64,000 nucleotides of DNA from Acetobacterium fimetarium (GTDB lineage Bacteria > Bacillota > Clostridia > Eubacteriales > Eubacteriaceae): assembly GCF_014284475.1 (NCBI RefSeq), contig NZ_WJBC01000011.1, forward strand, positions 1 through 64,000, written 5' to 3'. Below are positions 43,805-51,170 of the stretch, one piece after another. Below the pieces are notes generated by a model. That model was not told where the DNA came from, searched no databases, and was given only the letters and a program-made list of their open reading frames with translations. The position numbers and the translations under genes were made by a program. Numbering within the stretch: the stretch's first letter is position 1; each line of letters starts with the position of its first letter.

Positions 43805-45760
43805 ATGAAAACAGATGTTTTAATAATTGGTGGCGGTGTAATTGGAGCTTCCATTGCGCATCAGCTGGCAAAGTATAATATGGATATAATCCTGGTTGAA
43901 AAAGCGAGTGATGTGTGTATGGGAACCAGTAAAGCAAACTCGGCGATGATTCATAGCGGGTTTAATATTAAAGGCGACACATTAAAAGGCAAACTGGCTT
44001 TGGAAGCAAACAAAGTGATCAAGCAATTATGCGAAGATTTGGATGTCGGGTATGAGAAACCGCTTGGTTCGATAACCGTTGGATTTGAAGAAGCCGATTT
44101 GGAAAGAATGCAGCATACGCTGGAAAACGGCATCAAGAACGGAATCAAGGGAATGAAACTGCTTGATCAGAAAGAGCTGCATGAAATGGAGCCCCATCTG
44201 AATCCGGATGCAAAATATGGTCTGTACGAACCGGAAACAGGCATTATCAATCCGTTTGAATTCACGGTAGCGTTAGCCGAAAATGCCGTGCTGAACGGGG
44301 CAAAAGTGTTGCTGGAAACAGAAGTTCTGGACGTGATCGTGGAAGACAAAAAGGTCAAAGGGGTGAAAACCAGCAACGGTGATATTGAAGCAAAAGTGAT
44401 CATCAATGCGGCCGGGCTGTATGCCGATAAAATAGCGGGCATGGTGGAAGACATCGATTTTGAGATCAAACCGAGAAAAGGCGAGTACTTCCTGTATGAT
44501 AAAAAATGGCGCGGCATTTTAAATCATCCGATCTATTCAGCGCCGACAAAAGTCTCCAAGGGAATGATCATTGTGCCGACGGTTGACGGCAATCTGTTGG
44601 CCGGTTCAAACGCCGAGACCATTGATGATACGACGGATTTGGCAACATCATCAAAAGCATTGAATGGTATTTACGGAAATATGATTTCACATCTGTTCCC
44701 GCAGCTCCCGCGAATGGGTGATGTCATCACGACCTTTGCAGGATTGCGAGCCGCCAGTACCAATGAGGATTTTATCATTGAACCGGCAAAAACAGTTAAA
44801 GGCTTTATCAACGTGGCCGGCATCCAGTCGCCTGGCTTAACTTCGGCACCGGCAATCGCCACGATGGTTGAAGGATTAGTCCGAGAAGCCGGTATTATGA
44901 CGGCTGGTGCAGCACAGAACTACGTCAATCTGGAAGGCTACATACCGGGCAAAGAAGTCGTTATTTTAGGCTCCGGCGATATCGGTCTGATTATGGCAAG
45001 ACGACTGACGCTGGAAGGCGTCAATGTCAAGGGCGTGCTTGAGGTCATGCCCTATTCCACCGGACTGGTCCGTAACCGGGTGCAGTGCCTCGATGATTTC
45101 GGCATTCCGCTGCTGCTCAGTCATACCATCACGGAAATTCATGGGAAAGACAGAGTCGAAGGCGTTACGATTGCCAAGGTCGATGAGCGGATTCAGCCCA
45201 TCGCAGGCACCGAGCAGTATGTCAGCTGTGATACCCTTTTGCTGTCAGTGGGATTAATACCGGAAAATGAGCTGACCAATAAACTAGGCTGTGAAATGGA
45301 TCAGGTCACCAAAGGACCGGTGGTTAATGAAAAACGCATTACCAATATTCCCTGGGTATTTGCCGCCGGAAATGTGCTGCATGTTCATGACCTGGTTGAC
45401 AATGTGACCCAGGAAGCTGAAATCGCCGGTAAAGCGGCAGCAGCACTGATCACCGGCAAAATGAATAAGGAAGAAAAGATCGTGGCAGTCACGCATGATA
45501 AAAATATTGGATATGTTGTGCCTCAGCATTTTGATGCATTGAACAACCAGGACAAAGTTGTCAAGTTCTTCCTGCGGGTAAAAAATCCGGATGAAGACAT
45601 CAAGCTGGTCGTGAAAGACAATGCGAATAAAGAATTATTAAGTTTGAAAAAATCAATCGTGGAACCGGGGACAATGATAACTTTCAATCTGCCAAGACAG
45701 TTTGTTACCAAAGATACCTCTTCAATTGATATTTCGATTGCCAGGGAACAGGCAGAATAA
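43805..45760 (+). CDS. Fused GlpA-like FAD dehydrogenase and NAD(P)H-oxidoreductase half
   Basis: 651 residues. Part 1 (1 to about 358) is a DAO/GlpA/LhgO-type FAD protein with DVLIIGGGVIGASIAHQLAKY, TSKANSAMIHSG near 40 and FAGLRAAS near 315. Part 2 (about 365-560) begins at AAQNYVNLEGY, followed by the NAD-binding GSGDIGLIMARR, and matches the middle and C-terminal half of the separate oxidoreductase that normally follows. The [2Fe-2S] BFD-like tail of part 1 and the own FAD-binding start of part 2 are missing, as if an in-frame deletion had joined two genes. ATG at 43805 behind GGAGGTGAC. Probably oxidises a phosphorylated polyol. Confidence 0.87.
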   Translation: MKTDVLIIGGGVIGASIAHQLAKYNMDIILVEKASDVCMGTSKANSAMIHSGFNIKGDTLKGKLALEANKVIKQLCEDLDVGYEKPLGSITVGFEEADLERMQHTLENGIKNGIKGMKLLDQKELHEMEPHLNPDAKYGLYEPETGIINPFEFTVALAENAVLNGAKVLLETEVLDVIVEDKKVKGVKTSNGDIEAKVIINAAGLYADKIAGMVEDIDFEIKPRKGEYFLYDKKWRGILNHPIYSAPTKVSKGMIIVPTVDGNLLAGSNAETIDDTTDLATSSKALNGIYGNMISHLFPQLPRMGDVITTFAGLRAASTNEDFIIEPAKTVKGFINVAGIQSPGLTSAPAIATMVEGLVREAGIMTAGAAQNYVNLEGYIPGKEVVILGSGDIGLIMARRLTLEGVNVKGVLEVMPYSTGLVRNRVQCLDDFGIPLLLSHTITEIHGKDRVEGVTIAKVDERIQPIAGTEQYVSCDTLLLSVGLIPENELTNKLGCEMDQVTKGPVVNEKRITNIPWVFAAGNVLHVHDLVDNVTQEAEIAGKAAAALITGKMNKEEKIVAVTHDKNIGYVVPQHFDALNNQDKVVKFFLRVKNPDEDIKLVVKDNANKELLSLKKSIVEPGTMITFNLPRQFVTKDTSSIDISIAREQAE

Positions 45761-45779
45761 AAATGGAGGTGAAAAAGCC

Positions 45780-46148
45780 ATGGAAGAAAAAAAGCTGATT
45801 TGCATTGGCTGCCCGAAAGGCTGCAGCATAACAATTAAGCACACCGGCAAAACCATTAATGAGATTACCGGCTACAACTGTGATAACGGACTGAAATACG
45901 CCGAAAACGAATTTACCGAACCAAAACGGATTGTGACTACGACGGTTAAGATCAATGCCGGCACCCTGCCTTTCGTACCGGTAAAGACCAGAGAAGCAGT
46001 CAATAAGGAAAAAATATTTGAAGTGATGAAGGTCATCAGCAAATTGGAGTTAGAATCGCCGGTCAAGGTCGGAGACGTTGTCATACCGAATATCGCCGGA
46101 ACCGGCGTGGATCTGGTATGCACCAGAAGTATCAAAAAGGTTTCATAG
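45780..46148 (+). CDS. DUF1667 protein
   Basis: 122 residues. The N-terminus carries CIGCPKGC at residues 8-15, plausible Fe-S ligands, with another Cys near 35. DUF1667 proteins regularly stand after the GlpA-like and NAD-dependent oxidoreductases in clostridial glycerol-3-phosphate modules and are taken as their small partner. The ATG at 45780, behind GGAGGTG, is preferred over an in-frame start inside the preceding gene. Confidence 0.9.
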   Translation: MEEKKLICIGCPKGCSITIKHTGKTINEITGYNCDNGLKYAENEFTEPKRIVTTTVKINAGTLPFVPVKTREAVNKEKIFEVMKVISKLELESPVKVGDVVIPNIAGTGVDLVCTRSIKKVS

Positions 46149-46168
46149 AATATGAAAGGAGTCCTTGA

Positions 46169-46501
46169 ATGAAGTATTTTGTGCGTTTGAAAGACGTAAA
46201 AAAAACCCAGAGACCGGATTATACGAGTCAGTATTTAGTCGATGAGAAGAATGGTTGTGTTGCCGGGTGTAAAACGGGGATCAGCAGTCATACAAAAACA
46301 GAATATCCCAATTCACAGGCCCATGAGGATCAGGAAGGTTTTCTGGTTTTGGATGGAACCGGATGGGCCAAGGTTGGTGATCAGGAATTTAAACTTGAAC
46401 CGGAAACGGCGTTCATTGTTCCGGCTGGGGTCCAACATGCGATCAAGAGGGATGAAAATTCAGTAGACTTAAGGGTATTCTGGTTTCACGCGGCGATCTG
46501 A
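46169..46501 (+). CDS. Cupin-domain protein of the RLP operon
   Basis: 110 residues forming one cupin barrel: SQAHEDQEGFLVLDGTG near residue 50 (His, Glu of motif 1) and ETAFIVPAGVQHAIKR near 78 (His of motif 2), so a metal site is likely. It could be a sugar-phosphate isomerase or epimerase-type enzyme in the pathway; sequence alone does not decide. AAGGAGTCC precedes the ATG. 20 bp after DUF1667. Confidence 0.82.
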   Translation: MKYFVRLKDVKKTQRPDYTSQYLVDEKNGCVAGCKTGISSHTKTEYPNSQAHEDQEGFLVLDGTGWAKVGDQEFKLEPETAFIVPAGVQHAIKRDENSVDLRVFWFHAAI

Positions 46502-46514
46502 AAAAAGATTGATT

Positions 46515-46559
46515 GAAAATATTTTCCATATTGATAATATTTCCAACGGCGACTAGAAT
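46515..46559 (+). promoter_or_regulatory. RLP promoter with shared motif (copy 2)
   Basis: GAAAATATTTTC (46515-46526), then TTGATA (46531-46536), 17 bp, TAGAAT (46554-46559). The palindrome lies 4 bp before the -35, exactly as in copy 1 at 40944. It gives the RLP gene its own, probably co-regulated promoter. Confidence 0.7.
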
Positions 46560-46570
46560 AGAGTCAAGGA

Positions 46571-46615
46571 TACTATTTACGGCATAACCAGAAATTATTG
46601 CCATGGAAAATAGTA
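46571..46615 (+). other. 5'-UTR hairpin of the RLP transcript
   Basis: TACTATTT (46571-46578) pairs with AAATAGTA (46608-46615), with an inner GGCA/TGCC pair at 46581-46584 and 46599-46602. There is no T-run, so it is a stabilising or regulatory hairpin rather than a terminator. Confidence 0.45.
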
Positions 46616-46661
46616 AAAAACAAACCTAATTCAAACACTTTAAAAAGTGATGGAGGAAAAA

Positions 46662-47996
46662 ATGAACAGACTGTATAGTAATGTGTTGAACAAACTTTAT
46701 GAAGGTGCAGATGTTGAAAACCTGATCGTTGCAACTTATTTGGTTGGAGCAGAAAAGGATGAAGATCCAATTTTAAAGGCAGCGAGTATTGCCATTGAAC
46801 AAACAACCGGCTCATGGGTAGACGTTCCCGGCGAAACCGATGAAATCAGAGAAGGATATGCCGGCAAAACAATCGGGGTATATGAAGTACCTGATTTTGA
46901 ATTGAAAATGGATCTTGATAAAACGGTGCCTGAAGGTGGAATGCGATTCTATATTATGAGAATCGGTTTCCCGGTTGATAATATTGATGATAACCTGCCA
47001 TTGTTCTTCGCTACCGTAACAGGGAACATTACAGCGATGCCTTATTTGAAACTTCTGGATGTTGATTTCCCTAAAAGCTTTGTGAAAAAATTCAAAGGAC
47101 CAAAATTTGGGATCAAGGGAGTCAGAGATCTTTTAGGTGTTTATGACAGACCGTTATTAAATAACATGATCAAGCCATGTACCGGATACACACCGGAAGT
47201 TGGCGCAAAATTATTCTATGATGCGGCAGTCGGCGGCGTTGATATCATCAAAGATGATGAATTGATCGGCGGCGACAGAGTTTTCAACAAACTTGAAGAT
47301 CGCGTTAAAATGAATATGGCCGCTGCTGCCAAAGCCGATGCCGTTAAAGGTGAAAAAACAATTTACACGGTTAACATCACCGATGAAATTTCAAGACTGA
47401 AAGACAATGCGCTAAGAGCAATCGCAGCAGGTGCCAACGGGATCATGGTTGATGTCTTTGGAATTGGCTTGTCAGCGCTGAGAGATTTGGCCGAAGACCC
47501 AAGAATCAATGTTCCGATTTTGGCGCATTGCTGCTTCGGCGGAGCTCAATCAGTAGCCAAATATCAAGGTGTCAGCTCAGTGGTATTAACAAAATTAACC
47601 AGAATGTGCGGCGCGGATATCATCCTGATTGAAGCACCATGGGGTAAATTTGATAATCTTGAAAACAAATATATCTCAAGAGTCATCGCCTGCACCGGCA
47701 AATTATACGACATGAACACATCCGTGCCATTCATGGGCGGCGGTGTAATTGAAGGCTTAATTCCGACCATTCTTGACAAAACCGGAAATGACTGTTTGCT
47801 GGGTGTCGGAGCCGCGATTCATGGCCATCCACAGGGACCAGAAAAGGGCGCAGTCGCATTCAGACAGGCAATTGATGCCTACATGAATGGTCAGGATCTG
47901 GAAGAAGCCGGCAGAGAACATGAAGAACTGGGCGTTGCATTAGCTAAATGGGGCGTTTTCGGAAAAGACAACGTTAAGAAAAACTATCTGATCTAA
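46662..47996 (+). CDS. RuBisCO-like protein (form IV family), substrate unknown
   Basis: 444 residues covering the N-terminal alpha/beta domain (1-140) and TIM barrel of the RuBisCO large-chain fold. Compared with true RuBisCO, kept are Asn122, Lys171, the carbamylatable Lys197 with Asp199 and Glu200 (IKDDE), His289 and loop-6 Lys329. Changed are the second Lys of the KPK motif (KPC here), the Arg after the active-site His (Cys) and the phosphate-site Ser. It is therefore not a CO2-fixing RuBisCO but probably a Mg-dependent enolase, decarboxylase or transcarboxylase on a sugar phosphate. GGAGGAAAAA precedes the ATG. Confidence 0.9.
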   Translation: MNRLYSNVLNKLYEGADVENLIVATYLVGAEKDEDPILKAASIAIEQTTGSWVDVPGETDEIREGYAGKTIGVYEVPDFELKMDLDKTVPEGGMRFYIMRIGFPVDNIDDNLPLFFATVTGNITAMPYLKLLDVDFPKSFVKKFKGPKFGIKGVRDLLGVYDRPLLNNMIKPCTGYTPEVGAKLFYDAAVGGVDIIKDDELIGGDRVFNKLEDRVKMNMAAAAKADAVKGEKTIYTVNITDEISRLKDNALRAIAAGANGIMVDVFGIGLSALRDLAEDPRINVPILAHCCFGGAQSVAKYQGVSSVVLTKLTRMCGADIILIEAPWGKFDNLENKYISRVIACTGKLYDMNTSVPFMGGGVIEGLIPTILDKTGNDCLLGVGAAIHGHPQGPEKGAVAFRQAIDAYMNGQDLEEAGREHEELGVALAKWGVFGKDNVKKNYLI

Positions 47997-48050
47997 CGAT
48001 AACTTTTACCCTTATTTAAGTTATCGCTTGGGCTTGAAAATATTATTATA

Positions 48051-48100
48051 AAAGAACCGCTAAACTTTTTCATGGTTAAAGTTTAGCGGTTCTTTTTTTC
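48051..48100. terminator. Terminator between the RLP gene and metA
   Basis: An 18-bp perfect stem, AAAGAACCGCTAAACTTT (48051-48068) with its complement at 48078-48095, then seven T residues. A weaker hairpin, CGATAACTT (47997-48005) with AAGTTATCG (48018-48026), lies just upstream. Confidence 0.93.
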
Positions 48101-48121
48101 ATGAAGCGTATTTTTGATCCC

Positions 48122-49045
48122 TTAAAACTCAGAGATTGCGGTATTGTCAAACGGCGTTTCCTGATAGACGTAGTAATTCAGCCAGTTGCAAAACAGCAGG
48201 TTGGCATGCCCGCGCCAGCGGACGACCGGGGGCTGGGTGGGATCATCATTTGGGTAATAGTTCTTGGGAACATTGATTGGTTTGCCCTGGGAAATATCGC
48301 GATCATATTCGCCTTTCAGGGTTTCCGGGTCATATTCGCTGTGGCCGGTCACAAAAATCTGCCGGCCTTCATGCGCCATGACGATGTAGACACCCGCTTC
48401 ATCGGAAGCAGCCATGATCTCCAGATCGGGATGCGCCGCGATGGGTTCACGATCGATACCGGTGTGACGGGAATGCGGCACAAAAAAAACATCGTCAAAA
48501 CCACGGAATAGTTTCACGAAGGCTTTCTCCAGGTGATGCTCGAAGACACCAAAGACTTTGTTGGGCAGCAACTGTTTGGGAATGCCATAATGGTGATAAA
48601 GCCCGGCCTGGGCCCCCCAGCAGATATGAAGGGTGGAGAAGGCATTGGTTTTGCTCCAGTCCATGATTTTGGTCAGTTCCTCCCAGTAGTCGACTTCTTC
48701 AAATTCAAGCGTTTCGATGGGCGCACCGGTAATGATCAGTCCGTCAAAGCGCTGGTCTTTAATGTCCTCAAAATACGAATAGAAGGTACCCAGATGTTCG
48801 GAAGAAGTGTGGGTGCTTTCATGGGTTTTCGTCTGCAGCAGCGTAACCTCGATTTGAAGCGGGGTATTTCCCAATAACCTCAGTAGCTGCGTTTCAGTTG
48901 CTATTTTCGTGGGCATGAGATTCAGAATGGCAATTTTCAAAGGGCGGATATCCTGCTGACTGGCCCGGTTTATATCCATGACAAAAATGTTCTCATTCGT
49001 CAGAATCTCGCTGGCAGGCAGGTTGTTGGGAATGCGTATCGGCAT
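48122..49045 (-). CDS. metA: Homoserine O-acetyltransferase (MetA family)
   Basis: 307 residues. Nucleophile Cys142 lies in [12 protein letters not shown] and the class I amidotransferase-like fold ends in FVTGHSEYD. Residue 111 is Glu (GAPIE), which in characterised MetA enzymes goes with acetyl-CoA; succinyl-specific enzymes have Gly. The name homoserine O-succinyltransferase would thus be misleading, and the neighbouring metY uses O-acetylhomoserine. The ATG at 49045 behind AAGGAGAAC is preferred over a longer frame starting at 49132 inside the intergenic region. Confidence 0.94.
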   Translation of the reverse strand: MPIRIPNNLPASEILTNENIFVMDINRASQQDIRPLKIAILNLMPTKIATETQLLRLLGNTPLQIEVTLLQTKTHESTHTSSEHLGTFYSYFEDIKDQRFDGLIITGAPIETLEFEEVDYWEELTKIMDWSKTNAFSTLHICWGAQAGLYHHYGIPKQLLPNKVFGVFEHHLEKAFVKLFRGFDDVFFVPHSRHTGIDREPIAAHPDLEIMAASDEAGVYIVMAHEGRQIFVTGHSEYDPETLKGEYDRDISQGKPINVPKNYYPNDDPTQPPVVRWRGHANLLFCNWLNYYVYQETPFDNTAISEF

Positions 49046-49121
49046 ATTTGTTCTCCTTAATAGAGTAGTTTTCAGGTAATTGCGAAATTTAAAATAATCG
49101 AACAATGGTTGCTTTGATGGC

Positions 49122-49206
49122 GGTTTACACAAACAATTGTGTAACGTGTAGGCGAACAGTCGATAGACTGTCCGCCGTACAGTGTAAAAATTGTTTCGTG
49201 TAAACC
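49122..49206. repeat. Palindromic repeat element, copy B (85 bp)
   Basis: GGTTTACACAAACAATTGTG (49122-49141) faces TTGTTTCGTGTAAACC (49191-49206), with the core hairpin GGCGAACAGTC-GATA-GACTGTCCGCC between. It is the near-identical, inverted partner of 23283-23390. It lies between metY and metA on the minus-strand transcript. Confidence 0.88.
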
Positions 49207-49249
49207 GGCAGCGAAGCTTGCAGTCGTTTCGCTATGACCTGAGCGTCGG

Positions 49250-50536
49250 TTAGATAATGGCTTTAGTTAACGCCTGATCCAGATCAGCGATGATATCGTC
49301 GCTGTGTTCAAGGCCGATGGACAGACGAATCATATCTTCGGTAATGCCGGCGGCGATCAGTTCATCACCGGAAAGCTGCTGATGCGTCGTGGTAGCCGGA
49401 TGGATAACCAGGGATTTGGCATCGGCAACATTGGCCAGATGGGTGAACAGCTCAAGGCTGTCAATGAATTTACGGGCAGCTTTAATACCGCCTTTGATAC
49501 CGAAAGTGAAAATTGAGCCGGGACCTTTTTTAAAATATTCATCAGATAAGGCTTTATAGGGATTGCCAGGCAAAGATGGATAATTTACCCAGGTTACCTG
49601 TGGGTGTTTGGATAAAAACGAGACAACCTTTTTCGTGTTTTCCAGATGTCGGTCCAAACGCAGCGAGAGCGTTTCCAGACCCTGCAGAAGCAGGAACGCA
49701 TTGAACGGGCTGAGACACGCACCGGTATCGCGCAGCAGCTGAACCCGGGCTTTTGTAATAAATGCGGCCGCACCGCAATCGGTAGCATAAACAATGCCGT
49801 GATAACTGTCATCAGGCGTTGTAAAGAGCGGGAACTTACCGCTGGCGGCCCAGTCAAAGGTACCGCCGTCGACAACAATACCGCCGATGGTAGTGCCGTG
49901 TCCGCCGATGAATTTAGTGGCCGAATAGACGATAATATCGGCGCCAAAATCCAGCGGTCTGAACAAATACGGCGTTGCGAAGGTGTTGTCCACAATCAGA
50001 GGAATGCCGTTATCGTGAGCAATCCTGGCGACGGCTTTGACATCGACGATGTTGATGGCCGGATTTCCCAGTGATTCGATATAGATTGCCTTGGTGTTTT
50101 CAGTGATGGCTGATCGGAAATTCTCGGGATCATCCGGGTTAACAAAGGCGGTTTTAATGCCAAGACGGGGAAGGGTTGAATTCAAAAGGTTATAGGTGCC
50201 GCCATAAAGGGTGGACGCAGCCACCAACTCGTCGCCGGTACCGGCAAGGTTAAGAATTGCCGCGGTGATGGCAGCGGAACCGGAGGCAAACGCCAGCGCG
50301 CCAACACCACCTTCCAGAAGGGCCATGCGTTCTTCCAGAACATTGTTAGTCGGGTTCATAATACGGGTATAGATATTACCGGGCTCTTTCAAACCAAATA
50401 GATTTTCCGCATGTTCGCTGTTATCAAAAACGTAAGATGTCGTCTGATAGATGGGAACAGCTACCGCATGAGTTGTGGGATCGGGTGTTTGACCGCCATG
50501 AAGTTGTAAAGTTTCGAATTTTCTTGTTTCAGCCAT
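49250..50536 (-). CDS. metY: O-acetylhomoserine sulfhydrylase
   Basis: A Cys/Met-metabolism PLP enzyme of 428 residues that makes homocysteine from O-acetylhomoserine and sulfide. Seen: [24 protein letters not shown] near residue 13, [15 protein letters not shown] near 56, the PLP Lys in [11 protein letters not shown] near 205 and the C-terminal [14 protein letters not shown]. It has the inserted region typical of MetY (longer than MetB or MetC). Read from its own promoter, then the repeat, then metA. GGAGATACGAC before the ATG. Confidence 0.95.
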   Translation of the reverse strand: MAETRKFETLQLHGGQTPDPTTHAVAVPIYQTTSYVFDNSEHAENLFGLKEPGNIYTRIMNPTNNVLEERMALLEGGVGALAFASGSAAITAAILNLAGTGDELVAASTLYGGTYNLLNSTLPRLGIKTAFVNPDDPENFRSAITENTKAIYIESLGNPAINIVDVKAVARIAHDNGIPLIVDNTFATPYLFRPLDFGADIIVYSATKFIGGHGTTIGGIVVDGGTFDWAASGKFPLFTTPDDSYHGIVYATDCGAAAFITKARVQLLRDTGACLSPFNAFLLLQGLETLSLRLDRHLENTKKVVSFLSKHPQVTWVNYPSLPGNPYKALSDEYFKKGPGSIFTFGIKGGIKAARKFIDSLELFTHLANVADAKSLVIHPATTTHQQLSGDELIAAGITEDMIRLSIGLEHSDDIIADLDQALTKAII

Positions 50537-50613
50537 TGTCGTATCTCCTTAATAATTTCTTTATGGTTACCGTGTGAAAAGCCAACTGGAGTTCAGAATT
50601 CTTATTACATATC

Positions 50614-50664
50614 ATTCCAGTAGGAATTATGCGTAATATACCATAAAAAGCAAGTCGCTGTCAA
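50614..50664 (-). promoter_or_regulatory. metY promoter with a palindromic operator-like site
   Basis: On the minus strand TTGACA (50664-50659), 18 bp, TATATT (50640-50635). Just downstream, at the likely start of transcription, is ATTCC-N4-GGAAT (50614-50627). The palindrome recalls sites of cysteine-metabolism repressors in Firmicutes, but this is tentative. No SAM riboswitch or T-box is visible. Confidence 0.5.
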
Positions 50665-50802
50665 CATTTATCTCAGTTAGAATGGGTGTGAAAGGGTGTA
50701 GACACAAAAGACGCCTGGCTGCGGATCAATAGGATTTCAATGATAGACGCGTAAGCGGATGGCCCGGAATAGAAAAAATCAGAAAACTTGAAAATTATTC
50801 AT

Positions 50803-50831
50803 TTGACATTAATAAAAAACAAGTCTATAAT
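50803..50831 (+). promoter_or_regulatory. Promoter of the aroF-tyrA operon
   Basis: TTGACA (50803-50808), 17 bp, TATAAT (50826-50831): a full consensus promoter. Transcription should start near 50838 and give a leader of about 330 nt. Confidence 0.9.
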
Positions 50832-50898
50832 GAACGGAAATACAGATTATGCTAATGAGAGCGTGGGGAGACCCATATTGAATCTCGAGAGGAATATC

Positions 50899-51021
50899 AT
50901 GAAAGATTTAAAAAGCAACTTAAATTCATATTATTATAACTTTACCCAAAGCTATTGGTATTTTAGCTTTGGTTATTTTACATGCCATGAATTAAGTTCC
51001 TTTGAGAATCCAAACCCATAA
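50899..51021 (+). CDS. Aromatic amino acid-rich leader peptide
   Basis: 40 codons behind GAGAGGAAT. Residues 11-27 contain 11 aromatic residues (Tyr 11-13, Phe15, Tyr19, Trp20, Tyr21, Phe22, Phe24, Tyr26, Phe27). A 9-bp hairpin, CCAAAGCTA (50946-50954) with TAGCTTTGG (50964-50972), lies within these codons. The frame ends 46 nt before a terminator placed in front of aroF. This is the layout of a transcription attenuator that senses charged Tyr/Phe(/Trp) tRNA. Confidence 0.85.
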   Translation: MKDLKSNLNSYYYNFTQSYWYFSFGYFTCHELSSFENPNP

Positions 51022-51067
51022 GATATTTTTTAGAAACGCAGTTTGTGTTTTATAGAAATTGATTTTT

Positions 51068-51097
51068 AGGAGGCTTCTAAGGAAGTCTCCTTTTTTT
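51068..51097 (+). terminator. Attenuator terminator before aroF
   Basis: AGGAGGCTTC (51068-51077) pairs with GAAGTCTCCT (51082-51091, one G-U), then seven T residues. Its left arm can also pair with AAGTTCCT (50994-51001) at the end of the leader-peptide frame, with one bulged G, which would be the antiterminator. Confidence 0.85.
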
Positions 51098-51170
51098 ATT
51101 CCCCGGTGCACAGGAAATAAAAATAGATGAATAGAACTGACCAACGATAAAAAAATAATGGAGGAAAAAA

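Noticed and set aside
46662-47996. Genuine CO2-fixing RuBisCO
   Set aside because: Several residues essential for carboxylation (second Lys of KPK, Arg after the active-site His, phosphate-site Ser) are replaced.
50537-50800. SAM (S-box) riboswitch or T-box in front of metY
   Set aside because: None of the conserved parts (AGAG kink-turn strands, T-box GGTGG) is present on the minus strand; only a promoter and a palindrome.
50788-50898. Longer start for the aromatic leader peptide
   Set aside because: It would begin before the promoter -35; the ATG at 50899 with GAGAGGAAT is the only start inside the transcript.
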